DNA of 9,091 bases from Acidobacteriota bacterium (GCA_003225655.1 QIAW01000323.1:1-9091), one strand, 5' to 3'. Counted from the stretch's first letter, positions 1 to 6,615 are shown. Program-made: numbers and translations. Notes: a model not told the origin generated them from the sequence alone.

Positions 1-476
1 GTGCTGGTACATGCGGACCATGCTCTCGAAAGCGCGCGCCAGCGGGTCTGCGCTGCCCGCGCCAATTATGGCGCGGTTGGTGACGGTAAGTATGTAGCCG
101 GTGATCTCACGGCCGCGATTGTGCTGGAGAACAAGAATGTCAGGATACTTTGCCGCCTCACCCTTCATCTTGCGCACCACGGGAAAGATATGCTGCTCTT
201 CCAGCATCTTCTCGTGATACTCCTCTCCGAAGACGCGAAAGAGATCAGCCGCAATTTAGGCACGGTCTCGTGATAGACGAGCAACGCACGCCGCAAGACG
301 CCATGTTCACGCATGAGATCTTCGGTCGCGGTGACTTCAGGTTCTTGGGATTGCGGTCCGCCAGGTTGCTTGTCTTGTGTCTGTTCTGCAAGAACGGGAA
401 CAGTCATGGCGACTGCAACAGCTCCAGCCTTGGCAACAAATTGCCGCCGCGAGAATTCATCAGGAACATTGGACAT
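1..476 (-). pseudogene. Tat-exported hemerythrin-domain protein, frameshifted and cut by the window edge
   Basis: The ATG at 474-476 has a strong Shine-Dalgarno AAGGAGG at 484-490, 7 nt upstream. The N-terminus carries a twin-arginine signal (SRRQFV, residues 9-14) and a hydrophobic stretch ending near VPVLA, residue 30, so export by Tat is likely. The domain starts at MREHGVLRR (residues 55-63), the usual entry helix of bacterial hemerythrin-like proteins. After residue 76 (about 247-251) the frame breaks: the original frame runs into unrelated residues and stops at 165-167. The +1-shifted frame continues from 246 down to 1 with LFRVFGEEYHEKMLEEQHIFP and later LQHNRGREIT, which supply the remaining His/Glu iron ligands. 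One missing base restores the frame. The stretch joining the two halves also looks short for the family, so a larger deletion is possible. It may be a true pseudogene or an assembly error. The C-terminus lies outside the window. Function inferred: periplasmic di-iron O2/redox binding; actual role unknown. Confidence 0.75.
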
Positions 477-483
477 CAGAACC

Positions 484-490
484 CCTCCTT
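484..490 (-). promoter_or_regulatory. Shine-Dalgarno site of the hemerythrin gene
   Basis: AAGGAGG on the minus strand, 7 nt from the ATG at 474-476. It fixes the start of the Tat signal peptide and rules out the longer in-frame extension up to 656, which would run antisense through the glutaredoxin gene. Confidence 0.7.
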
Positions 491-528
491 TGCTGAGTGT
501 TGATGAGATTACTATGAACTTCGTTGTG

Positions 529-557
529 TTGCGGTTACTACTCCATGGGATTAAATT
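529..557 (+). promoter_or_regulatory. candidate sigma-70-type promoter for the glutaredoxin gene
   Basis: TTGCGG (529-534) and TAAATT (552-557) are separated by 17 nt on the plus strand. Transcription would begin near 564, giving a leader of about 30 nt before the ATG at 595. The match is only moderate, and the claim rests on spacing and position in the 118-nt divergent gap. Confidence 0.3.
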
Positions 558-594
558 CTGCATCTTTTGCCGGAATTTGTTAGTCTGGTGCGCT

Positions 595-834
595 ATGAAA
601 CAAAAAACCATAATCATGTTCAGCCAGGCTGGTTGACCGCCCTGTGATTGGGCCAAGGCCTACCTCTCGGAGAGAGGGATACCATTCGAAGAACGCGACG
701 TGCGCAACGATTTCGCTGCGGTGCGTGAACTGGTGGAAAAGTATCAAAGCCGCTCGACGCCAACGATTGTTGTGGGCGAAAAAGTGATGATTGGTTTTGA
801 TCCGGAGCGGCTTGAAAAGATGCTCTCTGAATAA
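595..834 (+). CDS. putative selenocysteine-containing glutaredoxin (in-frame UGA at 634-636)
   Basis: Reading from ATG 595 to TAA 832-834 gives 79 codons with one in-frame TGA at codon 14. With that codon as U, the active site reads QAGUPPCDWAK: a glutaredoxin/NrdH-type redox motif with Sec in place of the first Cys (residue 14) and the resolving Cys at 17. The rest is a complete glutaredoxin fold signature: KTIIMFS strand, AKAYLSERGIPFEERDV (19-36), the cis-proline loop RSTPTIVVG (53-61) and GFDPERLEKML at the end. Length is normal for a single-domain glutaredoxin. Family knowledge: small thiol oxidoreductases that reduce disulfides; Sec glutaredoxins are a known but rare selenoprotein class. 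A hairpin with a G-rich apical loop follows at 663-677. Alternative: a nonsense mutation or sequencing error (TGC or TGT to TGA), but conservation on both sides and the exact hit on the catalytic position argue for Sec. No strong Shine-Dalgarno is visible. The EamA gene overlaps or abuts its end. Confidence 0.8.
663..677 (+). promoter_or_regulatory. candidate bacterial SECIS (bSECIS) hairpin
   Basis: CCTCTC (663-668) pairs perfectly with GAGAGG (672-677) around the apical loop GGA (669-671). The loop begins 33 nt after the last base of the UGA (634-636). Published descriptions of bSECIS elements ask for a stem inside the coding region just after UGA, an apical loop roughly 16-37 nt downstream and a G among the first two loop bases; all three hold. 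It would recruit SelB with Sec-tRNA to the ribosome. The stem is short and no folding energy was calculated. Confidence 0.55.
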
Positions 835-1798
835 CACTACAGCCAACCGGCCCCTACATCCCTGGCGCGGTTATTTTTATATCGCGGCTGCAGCCTTGTG
901 CTGGGGGATTTCCGCCAACCTGGGCAAAGCAATGTTCAGCGGGCACAGCATCCTGGGGCTGCCACCACTCCAGTCGCTGGATGTGAAGATACTTTCCCAG
1001 GGCCGGGTCACAATCTCTTTTCTGGTGCTTGCCTTTTTGCTGCTGCTCACGCGCGGTGCAAAGTCCTTTGCCATGAACCGGAGTGATGCCTTGCGCTGCA
1101 TGGCGCTGGGAATGCTGGGAGTGGCGGGCGCGAATTTTTTCTATTACTACGCCATCTCGGTGACCTCGGTCTCGATTGCCATCATCGTGCAATACACGGC
1201 CCCAGTCTGGGTGCTGCTCTACATGGTTTTCCGCGGGCACGAAAGAGCAACTCTTCCCAGAATTGTTGGTGTAGGAGCGGCTATCGCGGGAATCGTGCTG
1301 GTGATTGGCATCAGCCGGGAATCGGGCTTGCAGCTTGCCTGGAAGGGTGTTGGGGCGTCACTGCTGGCGGCCTTTTCATTCTCGTTCTATACCGTTTACG
1401 GAGGCAGACTGCTCAGCCGCCACGATCACTGGCAGGTGATCGTGTATACATTGCTGGGCACTTCGTTGTTCTGGATTGTGGTGAATCCGCCGTGGAAGAT
1501 TGTGGCCGCCCACTATTCCCGCGAGCAGTGGGTTTTCCTGAGCATCTTCGCGTTTACCTCGATGCTGGTTCCGTTTTCGTTTTATTACGCCGGGCTGCGC
1601 CATCTGGACCCCACACGCACCATCGTAACCAGTTGCCTGGAGCCGGTGTTCACCATTCTGATTGCAGCCACGTTTTTGGCGGAGCATTTGAGATGGTTGC
1701 AGATTCTGGGAATCGTCCTGGTGCTAGCGGCAACGGTGGTGGTGCAAGCACCGCAGGGAAATTCGGCGGTGGCGAAAAAATCGACCGTTGTGGGTTGA
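791..1798 (+). CDS. EamA-family (drug/metabolite transporter superfamily) permease
   Basis: Inner-membrane permease of the EamA/RhaT type with about ten hydrophobic helices arranged as two EamA repeats, roughly residues 29-175 and 188-318. Typical features are the first helix IAAAALCWGISANLGKAMF, the FFYYYAISVTSVSIAIIVQYTAPVW segment across helices 4-5 in repeat one, and SCLEPVFTILIAATFLAEHL near the end of repeat two, matching the family's EPVF...A..FLGE signature. Family members export amino acids or metabolites; the substrate cannot be read from sequence. The start is uncertain: an in-frame TGA at 788 limits the ORF, no ATG exists before the first helix, and candidates are TTG 791, TTG 797 or TTG 812 (the last preceded by GGAG at 804-807). 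All overlap the glutaredoxin 3' end, suggesting translational coupling. The stop lies 17 nt from the stop of the convergent MFS gene. Confidence 0.85.
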   Translation: MVLIRSGLKRCSLNNTTANRPLHPWRGYFYIAAAALCWGISANLGKAMFSGHSILGLPPLQSLDVKILSQGRVTISFLVLAFLLLLTRGAKSFAMNRSDALRCMALGMLGVAGANFFYYYAISVTSVSIAIIVQYTAPVWVLLYMVFRGHERATLPRIVGVGAAIAGIVLVIGISRESGLQLAWKGVGASLLAAFSFSFYTVYGGRLLSRHDHWQVIVYTLLGTSLFWIVVNPPWKIVAAHYSREQWVFLSIFAFTSMLVPFSFYYAGLRHLDPTRTIVTSCLEPVFTILIAATFLAEHLRWLQILGIVLVLAATVVVQAPQGNSAVAKKSTVVG

Positions 1799-1815
1799 GT
1801 CTTTATTCGAAAAAT

Positions 1816-3054
1816 CTATTCCGAAATCTTCCCCTCGGTTTCCGGCAATTGCGTGGCACTGAGCATGGAAAGAAAAAGGGATGCGGAACAAAGATAGAAG
1901 GCGCTGCCCAAGCCATACTTCTGGCCGAAGTATCCGATGACGGTGGGAGCAATAGAACTGATCGTCCGGGCGCCGTTGTAGGTAAAGCCGAGGGCGCGGG
2001 CGCGAACCCGGGTGGGGTAGACCTCGCTGCCGATAATGCCGGAGCCGGAGAAAAATCCGGTGGCGAAGAACGCAACCGGCGTGCCCAGCAGCAAGAGCAT
2101 GCGAGGATCGGTGGCGCGGGCGTAGAGCAAAACGAGAAGTGAGGCCAACAGCGTATACAACACGCAGGATTTCTTTCTGCCTAGCTTGTCCGCGACCCAG
2201 CCAAAGGTGCCATAGCCGGGAAACATGCCGGTCAGGTTCAGGGCGACCAGCATGATGGTCATCAGTGAAATATCGAAGCCGCGTCCGCCTTTGGAAACTG
2301 GTAGCTGTAAATAGCTGGGAATCCAGGTGAACAGGCCCCACCAGGCAAACATGCCGAAGAAGTTCATGAAGAGCAGGGCCATGGTGGTTTTTAGATAAGG
2401 CCGCGAAAAGATCTCGGAAAACTTTGTGTTGGGTGTGGCCGCGGTTCCATGCTTGCGTTCCAGCCACATCTCCGATTCGGGAACGTCTTTGCGGATCCAG
2501 AAGACGATCAGCGCGGGCAGCACTCCAACAAAGAAAACTTTCCGCCAGTCGTAATATTTTAAAAGAAAGCCCGAGACCAGGGCGGCTGCGGCATATCCCA
2601 GCGCCCACGTGCTTTGGACGACAGAGATAGCCTTGGCGCGCAGCTCTGCAGGCCAGGTTTCCGCCACCAGGGTTGCTCCAGTGTTCCACTCGCCGCCCAT
2701 GCCTAGTCCTAAAATGAAGCGGAAGACCGCCAGCATGGCGACAGAAGTCGCAAGTCCAGAAGCAAAGGAGCATAGCGAGTAAGTAAGAATGCTGAGCATC
2801 AGGGCCTTGGTGCGGCCAATGCGGTCGGCAACGAATCCAAAGAACACGCCGCCGATGCCTGAAGCCAGCAGAGTGAGCGTGGCAATCTTGCCCGCGGTGG
2901 CCTTGGTGATGCCGAAGTCGGCGACAATGGCGGTAATGACCAGGGCGTAGAGCATGACGTCAAAGCCATCAAGCAGCCAGCCCAGGGCAGCAGCGATCAG
3001 GGTGCGTCGTTGTGCCGGGGTTACGCTGGAGAATGAGATGGAGGTTGCAGCCAT
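1816..3054 (-). CDS. MFS transporter, AAHS/sialic-acid-symporter-like
   Basis: A 412-residue major facilitator with about 12 membrane helices. Helix 1 contains GWLLDGFDVMLYAL (25-38), whose DGFD acidic motif is typical of the aromatic-acid:H+ (PcaK-like) and sialate (NanT-like) symporter groups. The loop 2-3 signature GFVADRIGRTKA (73-84) and its counterpart GWVADKLGRKKS in loop 8-9 are present, as is RFILGLGMGGEWNTGATLVAE split across helix 4-5 (112-132). Proton-coupled uptake of an organic acid or sugar acid is the family expectation; the substrate is not determinable here. ATG at 3052-3054 is the only reasonable start, though no Shine-Dalgarno is visible. It lies 36 nt downstream of the ribF stop in the same direction, so it may be the last gene of that transcript, although its function has no obvious link to flavin synthesis. 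Confidence 0.88.
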   Translation of the reverse strand: MAATSISFSSVTPAQRRTLIAAALGWLLDGFDVMLYALVITAIVADFGITKATAGKIATLTLLASGIGGVFFGFVADRIGRTKALMLSILTYSLCSFASGLATSVAMLAVFRFILGLGMGGEWNTGATLVAETWPAELRAKAISVVQSTWALGYAAAALVSGFLLKYYDWRKVFFVGVLPALIVFWIRKDVPESEMWLERKHGTAATPNTKFSEIFSRPYLKTTMALLFMNFFGMFAWWGLFTWIPSYLQLPVSKGGRGFDISLMTIMLVALNLTGMFPGYGTFGWVADKLGRKKSCVLYTLLASLLVLLYARATDPRMLLLLGTPVAFFATGFFSGSGIIGSEVYPTRVRARALGFTYNGARTISSIAPTVIGYFGQKYGLGSAFYLCSASLFLSMLSATQLPETEGKISE

Positions 3055-3090
3055 GAATGGAAGGCGAAGCGCAGATTGTACCCTTATTCT

Positions 3091-4083
3091 CTAGACCTGA
3101 GAGAAAGATTTTAGTGAGCGGAAGTAGCGGCGGCTGCGGAGCACGTCTTTGGCGATCTGCTCGCGCAGGGCCTCAACCGAGGGAAACTTAATCTCCTCAC
3201 GCAGGCGGCGCAGAAAAAAGATTTCGACCGGAGTCTCTGCGGTGAGATCAATAGGATGAAAGTTCAACAGGTGGGTTTCTATAGCGAAGGAATCGGCGCC
3301 GAAGGTGGGACGATTGCCGATATTAGTGACGGAATCAAAGCACTCGCCGTTGATGATAGTGCGCGTGATGTAAACGCCATCGGTGGGAACCAGCTCTTCA
3401 TAGCGGCTGAGATTGATGGTGGGCACGGTGTACTTGTGTCCGTAACCGCGCCCGCGGCCGGGAGGAGCAGTGATGGAAAAAATGCGGCCCAAAAGGTGCC
3501 GCGCCTGAGCGGTATTGCCACGCTCAACCAGAGCGCGAATCTGGCTGCTGGAGACGGGGATGCCACGAATCTTCTGCTCAGGATAGGTAATCACTTCAAA
3601 TCCGAATTCTTTTCCGAACTGCGCCAGACGGTCAATGTTGCCCTCAGCCTTATGTCCAAAATGGAAATTGTCGCCCTCGTGCACCTCGTCCGCCTTGAGC
3701 CGCTGGCGTAAAATCTCGCGGGCAAACTCGCGCGGCGGGGTGACGGAAAAATCGCGGGTGAAAGGCAGTACCAACACGGCATCCAATCCCGTCTTTTCCA
3801 GCAGCTTCAGCTTGATAGGCAGTGGCGTAATCAGCCTGGGCGCAGCATCGGGACGCAAAATACGCGCGGGATGCGGCTCAAAGGTTATAGCCAGAGATTT
3901 TGCCGGCCCGGTCTTTGTGCCGGTTCCGGCTCCGTACCCAGTTACGCTCCGGGCTTTCGCCCGTGTTACCACCTCTTGCAAGACGTTCTGGTGCGCCAGG
4001 TGCACCCCGTCAAAGTTGCCGACGCTTACAATCGTGCTGCCGAAGCCGGCGGGCACCTCCGCGAGACTGTGGAAGATACGCAT
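3091..4083 (-). CDS. ribF: bifunctional riboflavin kinase / FAD synthetase
   Basis: Cytoplasmic enzyme that phosphorylates riboflavin to FMN and adenylylates FMN to FAD. From ATG 4081-4083 it is 330 residues, the normal length. The N-terminal FAD-synthetase domain shows SVGNFDGVHLAHQ (20-32, nucleotidyltransferase G-N-F-D-G-V-H motif, with A where G is usual before the second His), FEPHP (68-72), DNFHFGHKAEGN (138-149) and SSSQIRALVERGN (178-190). The C-terminal flavokinase domain shows GRGRGYGHKYTVPTINL with the P-T-x-N motif (221-224), GVY (236-238), NIGNRPTFG (254-262) and the catalytic-base region IETHLLNF (268-275). An in-frame TTG at 4101 would add six residues but overlap the previous gene; the ATG leaves a 4-nt gap and matches the family start. 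Residues 46-62 (SVTGYGAGTGTKTGPAK) form a Gly/Thr-rich insertion not usual in RibF. Confidence 0.95.
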   Translation of the reverse strand: MRIFHSLAEVPAGFGSTIVSVGNFDGVHLAHQNVLQEVVTRAKARSVTGYGAGTGTKTGPAKSLAITFEPHPARILRPDAAPRLITPLPIKLKLLEKTGLDAVLVLPFTRDFSVTPPREFAREILRQRLKADEVHEGDNFHFGHKAEGNIDRLAQFGKEFGFEVITYPEQKIRGIPVSSSQIRALVERGNTAQARHLLGRIFSITAPPGRGRGYGHKYTVPTINLSRYEELVPTDGVYITRTIINGECFDSVTNIGNRPTFGADSFAIETHLLNFHPIDLTAETPVEIFFLRRLREEIKFPSVEALREQIAKDVLRSRRYFRSLKSFSQV

Positions 4084-4087
4084 GGTG

Positions 4088-4861
4088 TCAGTAGATCTCA
4101 AACTCCAATTTCAGCCCGTCGTAGGCGAGCCTGACATGGGGGGGGAGCGACGCATTAGTTTCCTCGTGACCCAGGTCGTGAGAGATGTGAGTAAAGAAAG
4201 CCTGTTTGGGGCGTAATAGTTCGACCAGACGCAACGAGTTTTCCACGTTGGAGTGCGTAGGATGCGGGCGATGACGCAGCGCATCAAGAAACAAGATGTC
4301 CAAGTCGCGGAGCTGAGACATCGAATCTTCTGGAACCTCACTGAAATCGGTGAGATAGGCGGCGCGTCCAAAGCGGTAGCCGTATATCTCAGCCTTGCCG
4401 TGCAGGAGCTTGATAGGAAGAAAGCGCGCTCCAAACAAAGCCAGTTCGCCATTCAGGGGAAGCAACTCGACGCGCGCCAGCGTGGTGTAATCGGGATCGG
4501 GTTCAAAAATGTAGTTAAATGACTTTCTGATCTGCCGCGCTGTATCGGGATACGCGTACAACGGAATTTTTTCCACGTTGCGAAAGCTGAGAGGACGAAC
4601 GTCATCGAGGCCCAAAATATGGTCGGCGTGGGCGTGAGTATAGAGGATGGCGTCCACGCGTCCGAGTTTTTCACGGATAGCCTGGGCGCGGAAATCGGGC
4701 GTGGTATCGATGAGGACCACATGACCGGCATACTCAATCGCAATCGAGGGCCGCGTACGATTGTCATGCCGATCAGAAGAAGTGCAGACCTTGCAACCGC
4801 AACCCAGCGTGGGAACGCCCATGGAGGTGCCGCTGCCTAGAACCGTCAGGCGGCCATTCAC
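4088..4861 (-). CDS. PhnP-like MBL-fold metallohydrolase
   Basis: A 257-residue metallo-beta-lactamase-fold phosphodiesterase of the PhnP-like group. Visible landmarks: LGSGTSMGVP (8-17) followed by GCGCKVC, whose Cys 21, 23 and 26 resemble the structural zinc site of this group; RTRPS (35-39); the metal-binding THAHADH (75-81); HGK (154-156); YLTDFSE with the bridging Asp 172; HPTHSN (200-205); and THISHDLGH (224-232). Family knowledge: hydrolysis of cyclic or linear phosphodiesters such as 5-phosphoribosyl 1,2-cyclic phosphate in PhnP itself. No phn genes are nearby, so the substrate here is unknown and housekeeping is more likely. It starts with GTG (4859-4861), overlapping the TGA of the DUF1844 gene by 4 nt (GTGA), and ends 4 nt before the ribF start. 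An 8-base G run (4138-4145) lies in frame near the 3' end. Confidence 0.92.
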   Translation of the reverse strand: MNGRLTVLGSGTSMGVPTLGCGCKVCTSSDRHDNRTRPSIAIEYAGHVVLIDTTPDFRAQAIREKLGRVDAILYTHAHADHILGLDDVRPLSFRNVEKIPLYAYPDTARQIRKSFNYIFEPDPDYTTLARVELLPLNGELALFGARFLPIKLLHGKAEIYGYRFGRAAYLTDFSEVPEDSMSQLRDLDILFLDALRHRPHPTHSNVENSLRLVELLRPKQAFFTHISHDLGHEETNASLPPHVRLAYDGLKLEFEIY

Positions 4862-5538
4862 TTCTTGGCACCAACAATGGGCCCGGGACCAAAGCCAGCG
4901 CCGGGAGCGTCTTTGGTTCCACCCTGACCGGCCTTGGTGATGGCATTGGTGAGTTCGAGGTAAGCCATGCGCAAGTCGAACAGCGACTGTTGCAGCAGGT
5001 TCTGCTCCGCGGGCGTCAGATTGCCCTTGGTTTTTTCACTCAGGAGCCCGATGGTGTCAATGGTTTGACGTGCACCCAGGATATCAGCACGCGGCTGCTC
5101 ACCCTCAGGCGCCATCAGCCCGAGTTGCAGCATCGCGCTCATGTAGAGCGAGGCAATCAGGCGCTCAAAGGTCATCTCCAGGGATTGCGTGGGTCCGCCG
5201 GTTTTTTCGCGCAAAATGTCATCCAGGCGTTTGTTGCCCTCATCGTATTCGCGGCCCTGGGCTTCGTGCTCGGCCGGCGTGGCTGGAGGCGCCTCGCGCA
5301 AATGCTCTACTCGCGCCGGATTGGTGGAGTCTGCCGGCGCCGCAACCGGCGGTTTTTCGACCGTCGCGATCAGCCGGGCCTCGGATTCCGGAGCTTGGTC
5401 CTGGGCATCTTTGATCTCTGGTTCAGGGGCTCTTTGTTCCGCGCCGGGTTTTTCAGAATCAGGGCGAAGCTCGCCGGATTCGCTAAACTTGCGCCGGTCG
5501 GTCACTGTAAACTCAGGCTCGTGTTTTTTCTCTCTCAT
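4858..5538 (-). CDS. DUF1844-domain protein with a long disordered N-terminus
   Basis: A 226-residue cytoplasmic protein with no signal peptide. Residues 1-110 are rich in Glu, Pro, Ala and Arg and look disordered. The DUF1844 domain follows at about 119-200: MTFERLIASLYMSAMLQLG (122-140), a short proline/acid linker, ARQTIDTIGLLSEKTKGNL (156-174) and LLQQSLFDLRMAYLEL (181-196). The tail (201-226) is Gly/Pro-rich and ends in basic residues. DUF1844 is widespread in Acidobacteriota and related phyla but has no established function. ATG 5536-5538 overlaps the ygfZ stop by 4 nt (ATGA) and its own stop overlaps the MBL GTG start by 4 nt, so it is translationally coupled on both sides and should be made in step with both neighbours. 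Confidence 0.88.
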   Translation of the reverse strand: MREKKHEPEFTVTDRRKFSESGELRPDSEKPGAEQRAPEPEIKDAQDQAPESEARLIATVEKPPVAAPADSTNPARVEHLREAPPATPAEHEAQGREYDEGNKRLDDILREKTGGPTQSLEMTFERLIASLYMSAMLQLGLMAPEGEQPRADILGARQTIDTIGLLSEKTKGNLTPAEQNLLQQSLFDLRMAYLELTNAITKAGQGGTKDAPGAGFGPGPIVGAKK

Positions 5539-6587
5539 AAGGATTCAAAGGGCAAATTCGCGACCGTGGCGCGCGCGCCGTTGACCATAACTTCAGCGCC
5601 AGGGGTCCCCACTTCGCGCCGGATATAACCCAGGCCGATGGAGGAACTCTGACCGGAGACGGGCAGTAACGCCACACTGGTGATTTCGCCCACTTCCTTT
5701 CCGTTAGACTCGATCTTTGTGCCCGGAGCGGGAGCGGCTCCGGTAAAACGAAATCCCGTAAATTTTCGATGCACCTGGCCACGAGAGTGAATGCGCTCCA
5801 CGATCTCCTGGCCGACATAACACCCCTTGCGAAAGTTGAGTGCGCGCGATTGTTCCGTCTCCTGCGGCAGATCGCGTTCGCTGATGTCCTGCCCGTAGCG
5901 CGGAACGCCAGCGGCAATGCGGGCCAGTTCCAGGGCTTCGGCGCCTATCGGTTGGGTTCCGCCGTGGACCAGGATATTCCAAACTGTGGCCGCGTTTGCC
6001 GGCGACATCCACAGCTCATAACTCTCGCCGCTATCAGCACGCACCAACGAGACGCCAATATTTTCCACCACGCCATCTGCCAACTGCAAAGCGGCAAGAT
6101 CAGCCGGCAAACCTAAAGCCTGCAGAACAGCCGCGGATTTTTTCCCGATGATTCCGATGCTGGTCAGCTTGTCACCGGCATCGGAGACTTCAACGTCATC
6201 CATGATGATGTACTTGTGGAATATCTCTTGCAGTTTAGATGCCTGCCATGCGTCCGTATCCACCAGCAGATACTCACCTCGATTGTAAACATAAAGGTCA
6301 GCCTGAATCCGCCCCTGGGGATTCAGGAGAAAATTGTAAGCCCCGGTATTGAGAGCCAGGTCACGAACGTTATTGGTGACCATACCGTTCATCCAGCGCA
6401 CTCGGTCTTCGCCGGTGATGATCAGCTTGCTGCGCCAGCCCAGATCGTAAACCACGGCCTCCGAGTGCAGCGCAGAGAATTCAGCGGCTGCCTCCTTCCA
6501 GGCCAGGGCAGTTTGCACACCGCGATATTCGCCCATGCGGGCGCCGGAGTTGGCCAGGGTTTCGTAGAGTGGGCTTTGGGAAGCCAT
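5535..6587 (-). CDS. ygfZ: YgfZ/GcvT-type folate-binding protein
   Basis: A 350-residue cytoplasmic protein of the YgfZ (IbaG/COG0354) family. The signature KGCYVGQEIVERIHSRGQVHRK (starts at residue 254) contains the conserved K-G-C-Y-x-G-Q-E with the essential cysteine (Cys 256). Upstream it has the GcvT-like tetrahydrofolate-binding fold: LGWRSKLIITGEDRVRWMNGMVTNNV split over residues 49-74, and LLNPQGRIQADLYVYNRG (87-104). Family knowledge: YgfZ needs tetrahydrofolate and supports repair or assembly of certain Fe-S enzymes such as MiaB; it is not a glycine-cleavage aminomethyltransferase. The start ATG 6585-6587 is the only one giving the normal N-terminus; no Shine-Dalgarno precedes it. 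It is the first gene of the minus-strand cluster that continues to ribF. Confidence 0.93.
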   Translation of the reverse strand: MASQSPLYETLANSGARMGEYRGVQTALAWKEAAAEFSALHSEAVVYDLGWRSKLIITGEDRVRWMNGMVTNNVRDLALNTGAYNFLLNPQGRIQADLYVYNRGEYLLVDTDAWQASKLQEIFHKYIIMDDVEVSDAGDKLTSIGIIGKKSAAVLQALGLPADLAALQLADGVVENIGVSLVRADSGESYELWMSPANAATVWNILVHGGTQPIGAEALELARIAAGVPRYGQDISERDLPQETEQSRALNFRKGCYVGQEIVERIHSRGQVHRKFTGFRFTGAAPAPGTKIESNGKEVGEITSVALLPVSGQSSSIGLGYIRREVGTPGAEVMVNGARATVANLPFESL

Positions 6588-6593
6588 ATCAAT

Positions 6594-6615
6594 ATTTGAT
6601 TATAAATAGTCAAAT
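6594..6615. promoter_or_regulatory. inverted repeat overlapping the ygfZ promoter, candidate operator
   Basis: ATTTGATT (6594-6601) and AGTCAAAT (6608-6615) are inverted with 7 of 8 positions matching, around a 6-nt AT-rich centre. A second small dyad, ATCAA-TAT-TTGAT, sits at 6588-6600. Both overlap the putative -10 element. Half-sites resemble TTGAT/ATCAA boxes of Crp/Fnr regulators, but the spacing does not fit, so the regulator is unknown. Confidence 0.25.
6599..6604 (-). promoter_or_regulatory. candidate -10 element (TATAAT) giving a nearly leaderless ygfZ transcript
   Basis: On the minus strand TATAAT is a perfect -10 hexamer ending 11 nt before the ATG at 6587. Transcription would start near 6592, leaving about 5 nt of leader and no room for a ribosome binding site, consistent with none being visible. 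No convincing -35 hexamer is found at 16-18 nt spacing, so this is a weak to moderate call. Confidence 0.35.

Noticed and set aside
639..653. GCCC/GGGC hairpin immediately after the UGA as the SECIS element
   Set aside because: Its loop begins only 7 nt after the UGA, too close for a bSECIS; the 663-677 hairpin fits the known distance better.
165..656. Long minus-strand frame extending the hemerythrin gene upstream to 656
   Set aside because: The extension is antisense to the glutaredoxin gene, lacks family similarity, and a strong Shine-Dalgarno marks the start at 476.
1799..1815. Possible terminator between the convergent EamA and MFS genes
   Set aside because: The 17-nt gap is AT-rich but contains no convincing stem-loop.
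1492..2142. Plus-strand 216-residue frame crossing the EamA/MFS junction
   Set aside because: It overlaps the ends of two well-supported convergent genes and its composition is that of a shadow frame.
1724..2773. Minus-strand 349-residue frame inside the MFS gene
   Set aside because: His/Arg-rich out-of-frame translation of the MFS transporter with no recognisable domain.
4138..4145. Run of eight G in the MBL gene as a frameshift or slippage site
   Set aside because: The reading frame is intact through the run and the C-terminus looks normal.
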